DNA of 64,000 bases from NCBI GenBank assembly GCA_032358165.1, contig JAALGY010000032.1, positions 1,116,001 to 1,180,000 of the forward strand, in the 5' to 3' direction. Positions 60,383 through 64,000 of this stretch are shown here, in pieces; within the stretch, counting starts at the first letter, position 1, and each line of letters opens with the position of its first letter. The notes under the pieces were generated by a model. That model searched no databases and was not told the DNA's origin. It saw only the letters and a list, made by a program, of their open reading frames with translations. Both the position numbers and the translations under genes were made by a program. This DNA comes from Diplosphaera chodatii. Taxonomy: Eukaryota > Chlorophyta > Trebouxiophyceae > Prasiolales > Stichococcaceae.

Positions 60383-60918
60383 TTAGTCAGGCGGATGTGC
60401 GAGTTAGCTCTGTGCATGCACCACATCTGCCACACAGGGATGATGGTCGGCGGCTGTAGTCAGCATGCCATCAGATTCAGGGAGTCCACAAACCTGTCGT
60501 AGGACAGTTGCGCGTGGCTTCCATGTGACGCAATTGGTACTGTAGGGCATGCATGAGTGTGGGCTTGGTTGAGCTTGGGCTTATGCATCTGCTGATCCTG
60601 TCATGGCAGCCATTCTTGTCACGTAAGCCCAGGGCGTTGCGCATGGCTGTGCACGAGGCTTGGAAGATGCCGATGTGCTGCGAGTCTGACCAGCAAATGC
60701 CACTCTTACACCTCTGCACCTCCCCACACGACCAGCAACACCTTGCGTACAAGGCCCTCAAGCGTTGACGGATGTCCTGAGCATTGATATCCACACGCAG
60801 CTCCGCGCGAAGACAGTTGTTTTAGGGATTGCAGGTGTTACTCAGCTGCCTGCAGCTTCTTTTTGAAGGTTGACTGCCGCATTCTGTGTGCGTGTGGCTG
60901 CCAGCAGTCTTTATTAGG
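60383..60918. other. Intergenic, repeat-exon gene to transporter
   Basis: A minus-strand ORF of 105 codons (60477-60794) and a plus-strand one of 71 codons overlap here. Neither has a recognisable family or partner exons, so I leave both uncalled. The region presumably holds the transporter promoter. Confidence 0.35.
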
Positions 60919-63341
60919 ATGGGAGCAGGCGCATCTGCACCTGCGGAGTCTGTGCAGCCGCTCCTAGACCAGGTGTGCTCCTGAACCACCTAGGTTCGTA
61001 GGGCTGCCAGCATCCATGAAGGCAAGCTTGCACGGCGGGACGCCTACAGCTCTAGAACCGAAAGGTGACCTACCAACCAAAAGCTACTGTCAGTGCTGCA
61101 GGAGCGAGATGTGGAGGCAGCGCAGCGCAATGGGCAAAATGACGGCGCATCTCCAGTGGAGGAGGGAATTGTTACAGTGGTCTCAGCAACCGAGGCAGCC
61201 GCGGCGCGCGCCGGCGCAACTGTGGCGGACAAAGCTGGCGACGATGAGCGGGCAGAAAGGCTGCAGCGCAGAGCCGACCGCGCAGCACGCGGGGAGGCGG
61301 ACCACAACCTCACCGGCATTCTTCTGTATGCGCTCAGCACGGTGCGGAGCTGCTATGCCTGAGTGATGTCGCGTGTCGGACTGACAGACGTTTGCGTCTC
61401 GCTGCAAGCACAGCAATTTCGTCTCGACGACTAGTCGTTGACGACTGCTTGGCTTGCTGCAGGTGTTCATGTCAGCAATGATGATCCTGGTGAAGCTTTT
61501 GGGTGCGCACACTGCTGTTAATGTCCAGAAATCCTGCAACGTTGTCTCCTGCCACTCCAAATAGCTGTAATTGTGTGTAAGTAGCATCCTGCTCAAGACT
61601 ATGAACTGTCAACCTCGCAGGGAAGTGGGGGATTTCTGTCTTCATTGTGCTCGTCATTCGGAGCTTGACGGTGCTGGCCTGCGCACTGGTCAACCTGGCC
61701 AAGAACCGCACCAACCCCTGGGGCAACAGGTATGTTGCACGCTTCTGCGCTAGGTCTTGATATCAAACATCGGACGTCTCTTCACGATTGCTAAGCCCCT
61801 GTTCACTGTAAACTCAACCAGCAACAGCTCTATGGTGTCGCCGCTGATAGCCTTTGCGTCGCCATATGCAGGCGGAAACTGCTGACACTGCGGGGTTTTC
61901 TGGGTTTTGGCGGGAATGGCGGCTACTTCTGGACTGTGACGCTGCTGCCGCTGAACGATGCGGTAGTGCTCACCTTCCTGGCGCCCGCCTGGGTCGCCAT
62001 CCTGTCGCCGCTGCTGCTGCGTGAGCGGCCCGGCAAGTTCACCTGGTTTGCTATCCCGGTGCGTCACCCCATCGCCATATGGTCGCCGTGTCATCCTTCA
62101 CTGCCCGCACCGACTAGCACGTGCTGCGATCGCCAATGGCATTGTCTCAGCACTGTTTCCCTTCTGACGCATTGGCGACAGTGCATAACTTGTCGACAGC
62201 AGCCAAAACCCTGCGATCAGCATCCTAAATCCCTGCTTGGCAGGTGTGCATCCTGGGCGTGTGCCTGATCGCGCGGCCGCAGCTTGAGACGGACAAGCAC
62301 AAGGCGCACCTCCACCTTGCCGGCATCATCGTCGGCCTGTTCCAGGCCTTCTTCTCAGGTGAGTCCCTTGAGTTGGGCCCGACACACACTTGCCATTGCA
62401 GCAGGTCCCTAAAATGAATAACCCTGGCGGAAGGACTGGCATGCGCCCGGGTGTCATGCCGCATGTCCATGCCATGTGCAGGGACGCGCTCAGCTGTGAT
62501 GCGTTGTTACTGTTGCCCTGCAGGCACTGCAAAGATGTGTGTGCGCGAGCTGCGGTCCTCAGAGGCGCCAAATGTCATTGTGTTCTACCTAGCCTTCATC
62601 TCTTCGCTTGGGGCGCTGACTGGTGTCATTGGGCAGGTGCAGCGATTTGCACTGCATGTTGATCATGTCTTTCAATCTGAGTCTTGCCAGGTTCTATGTC
62701 TTTCTTCATCCTGCTCCAGTTGCAAGGGGTGGAGCACCACCACAGCGCATGACATCAGCCTACTTTGCTAATCTGCAGGCTATCCTGTATCCTGGAACGT
62801 TGGTGCCGCCAACATCTGCCAAACAGATCCTGGTCTGCCTTTGTGTTGGCGCGCTCGGCTATGGCGCGCAGGTGACGCTTTACTGCTGGCTGCACCTTCA
62901 TTTGTGCTCGCCAGATGATACGTGGCGCGCGAGAGCAGCTTAGCAACCAGGTTCATGTTGCTGCTGCAGATCACGCTTACACATGGTCTCCGGTCTGCCA
63001 AGGCAGCACCCGCCATTGCCACCTCCTACCTCAGCGTCGTGTGGGGCATCCTGGGCTCGCTTTTCATTTTCCACGAGGTGTACATCCCTGCGTTCCAGCA
63101 CCTTGAGGTCCCGACATGCCTGCAGTGCCGCCAGTTCAATCAAAACCTAAACACACGCCGCCTACCGTTTGTTCTGCAGAAACCAAGCGGGGAGTCCATC
63201 CTGGGGGCCGTCCTCATCATCCTCACAACAGGGGTGCTGGGCTTTGCCGAGAAGAAGAAGCCGAAGCCATCAGCAGCGCACAACTCGGGGGAGACTGTGG
63301 AGCAGCCGCTTCTGTCAGCGGCAGACCGACCAGAGTCATGA
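60919..63341 (+). CDS. EamA/DMT-family membrane transporter
   Basis: Drug/metabolite-transporter superfamily protein with about ten membrane helices; substrate not predictable by sight. Exons join in phase: 60919-60972 (MGAGASAPAESVQPLLDQ), 61102-61341, 61464-61503, 61621-61729, 61872-62058, 62244-62358, 62524-62636, 62779-62871, 62970 to 63077 or 63107, and 63180-63341. A charged cytosolic N terminus (EAAAARAGATVADKAGDDER) precedes the helices. The first EamA repeat has LRGFLGFGGNGGYFWTVTLL and LNDAVVLTFLAPAWVAILSP with LLRERP. The second has ILVCLCVGALGYGAQ, AIATSYLSVVWGILGSLFIF then HE, and SILGAVLIILTTGVLGF. The C tail is hydrophilic and ends QPLLSAADRPES; the Gln-Pro-Leu-Leu could act as a sorting motif. 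One donor (63077 or 63107) is ambiguous; both keep the frame. Confidence 0.9.
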
Positions 63342-63600
63342 CAAGCGCAGAGTGGAGGTCGCCCACAGCTCTCGTGAACGAACCAGAGTTAATATGTTTT
63401 CGACAGCAGAAAACTTTGGTTGGATGTCACTGCAGAGGCTGGTGCTGCAACATAATGACATTGTTGCGCACAGCACTGTACATAGGGTGCCAATTTGTCA
63501 ACGTAAGTCCCAATTTCAATCCCAATCACCTCACTTCTTGAAGAGCTGCGACAACATGCGCTTCCTTAACGCCAGAGTATGTTCCAACAGTTCACTGTTT
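63342..63600. other. Intergenic after the transporter
   Basis: Presumed 3' UTR of the transporter. Nothing else was seen. Confidence 0.3.
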
Positions 63601-64000
63601 ATGGTACAGACCACATGTTGCCTGATGCCCCGCATCTGCCCATGCCCCGTGAATCACGGGGCCCCCAGAGGCTGGATGACGCAGTCGAGCTTGGTCTCTG
63701 CCACCTAATCGAGGACAGCACGGTTGCCTGGCTGCCCGACACCATCCGCTTCTGTAAGCTGATTGAGCAGGCGCAAGTAAATGCAGTCATGACCTTGCTT
63801 CCCATGTCACCTTGATGGCCAGCAGGTCCTCGCTCTTGACATCCTCCACCGCGAGCAGCGGGCGCCCGATGATGTCTGCAACGGATGGCGCCCCTTCATC
63901 CTCCGCGATCACGTTCACCTGCCAAGCACAATGCCCAGTGCTCGCTGACAGACCAGTCGATCTCGTGATGACGACCGGAGGCACATGCAGGGAGCAGGAT
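63601..64000 (-). CDS. Probable 3' part of an unknown minus-strand gene
   Basis: On the minus strand an exon ending at about 63820 reads NVIAEDEGAPSVADIIGRPL and LAVEDVKSEDLLAIK before a GTGACA donor. A possible last exon from about 63757 reads KRMVSGSQATVLSSIRW and ends GNMWSVP at 63599. The first segment looks coding (acidic, aliphatic, with regular spacing); the second is less convincing. The 5' part lies beyond the right edge. No family recognised. Confidence 0.3.

Noticed and set aside
1..64000. tRNA, rRNA or other structured RNA genes
   Set aside because: Scattered GGTTCAA/GTTCGAA strings were checked (for example near 23876, 37185 and 39062); they fall in exons or lack a cloverleaf.

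Overview
The window is nuclear DNA of a GC-rich, intron-dense eukaryote. The best fit is a chlorophyte green alga, and a trebouxiophyte is my guess. The evidence is many short exons joined by GTG-rich donors and TGCAG acceptors, TGTAA motifs downstream of several stops (the usual green-algal poly(A) signal), plant-type gene families (cytosolic HSP90 ending MEEVD, Cys-type glutathione transferase, PP2C like the ABA co-receptors, calponin-homology kinesin-14), and a protein that appears plastid-targeted. There are no prokaryotic operons. I saw no tRNA or rRNA genes and no CRISPR. Exon joins were made by eye from splice-site phase and family similarity. Where phases close exactly (HSP90, GST, PRP18, Rab21, SKA2-like, the repeat-exon gene) the models are strong; elsewhere boundaries are approximate.

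Layout from left to right. 1-7.1 kb (-): kinesin-14 with an N-terminal CH domain and a long low-complexity tail running to the left edge. 7.9-9.8 kb (+): mitochondrial enoyl thioester reductase (MECR). 9.9-11.5 kb (-): Cys-type GST. 12.0-14.2 kb (+): BRCC36 deubiquitinase. 14.6-16.8 kb (+): splicing factor PRP18, then unassigned exons to 17.35 kb. 17.7-18.4 kb (+): short SKA2-like kinetochore protein. 18.45-24.7 kb (+): gamma-tubulin complex component, GCP6-like. 25.1-26.0 kb: unexplained GC-rich block. 26.1-28.1 kb (+): PP2C phosphatase. 28.9-31.0 kb (-): 2-oxoglutarate/Fe(II) dioxygenase. 32.1-32.5 kb (+): 75-residue two-helix membrane protein. 33.2-37.9 kb (+): HSP90 in 17 exons. 38.4-39.7 kb (+): Rab21 GTPase. 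40.4-43.1 kb (-): membrane-anchored coiled-coil protein. 43.2-44.8 kb (+): unknown helical protein with a membrane helix. 45.5-49.1 kb (-): FBXO21-like F-box/transglutaminase-like/YccV protein. 49.4-53.6 kb (+): large disordered protein. 54.4-60.4 kb (+): putative thylakoid repeat protein with a tandem exon array. 60.9-63.3 kb (+): EamA/DMT transporter. 63.4-64.0 kb: probable partial minus-strand gene.

The most unusual locus is 54.4-60.4 kb. Its last third is a tandem array of about 490-bp units, each holding a 141-nt exon and a 90-nt exon, all flanked by phase-1 introns. The introns are also similar from unit to unit, so the array grew by recent DNA duplication. The encoded protein alternates Ala/Lys-rich helices with Pro/Ala spacers behind a twin-arginine-like signal. 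Several neighbours act on microtubules (kinesin-14, SKA2-like, GCP6-like), but they share no evident operon-like organisation and I treat the proximity as coincidental.
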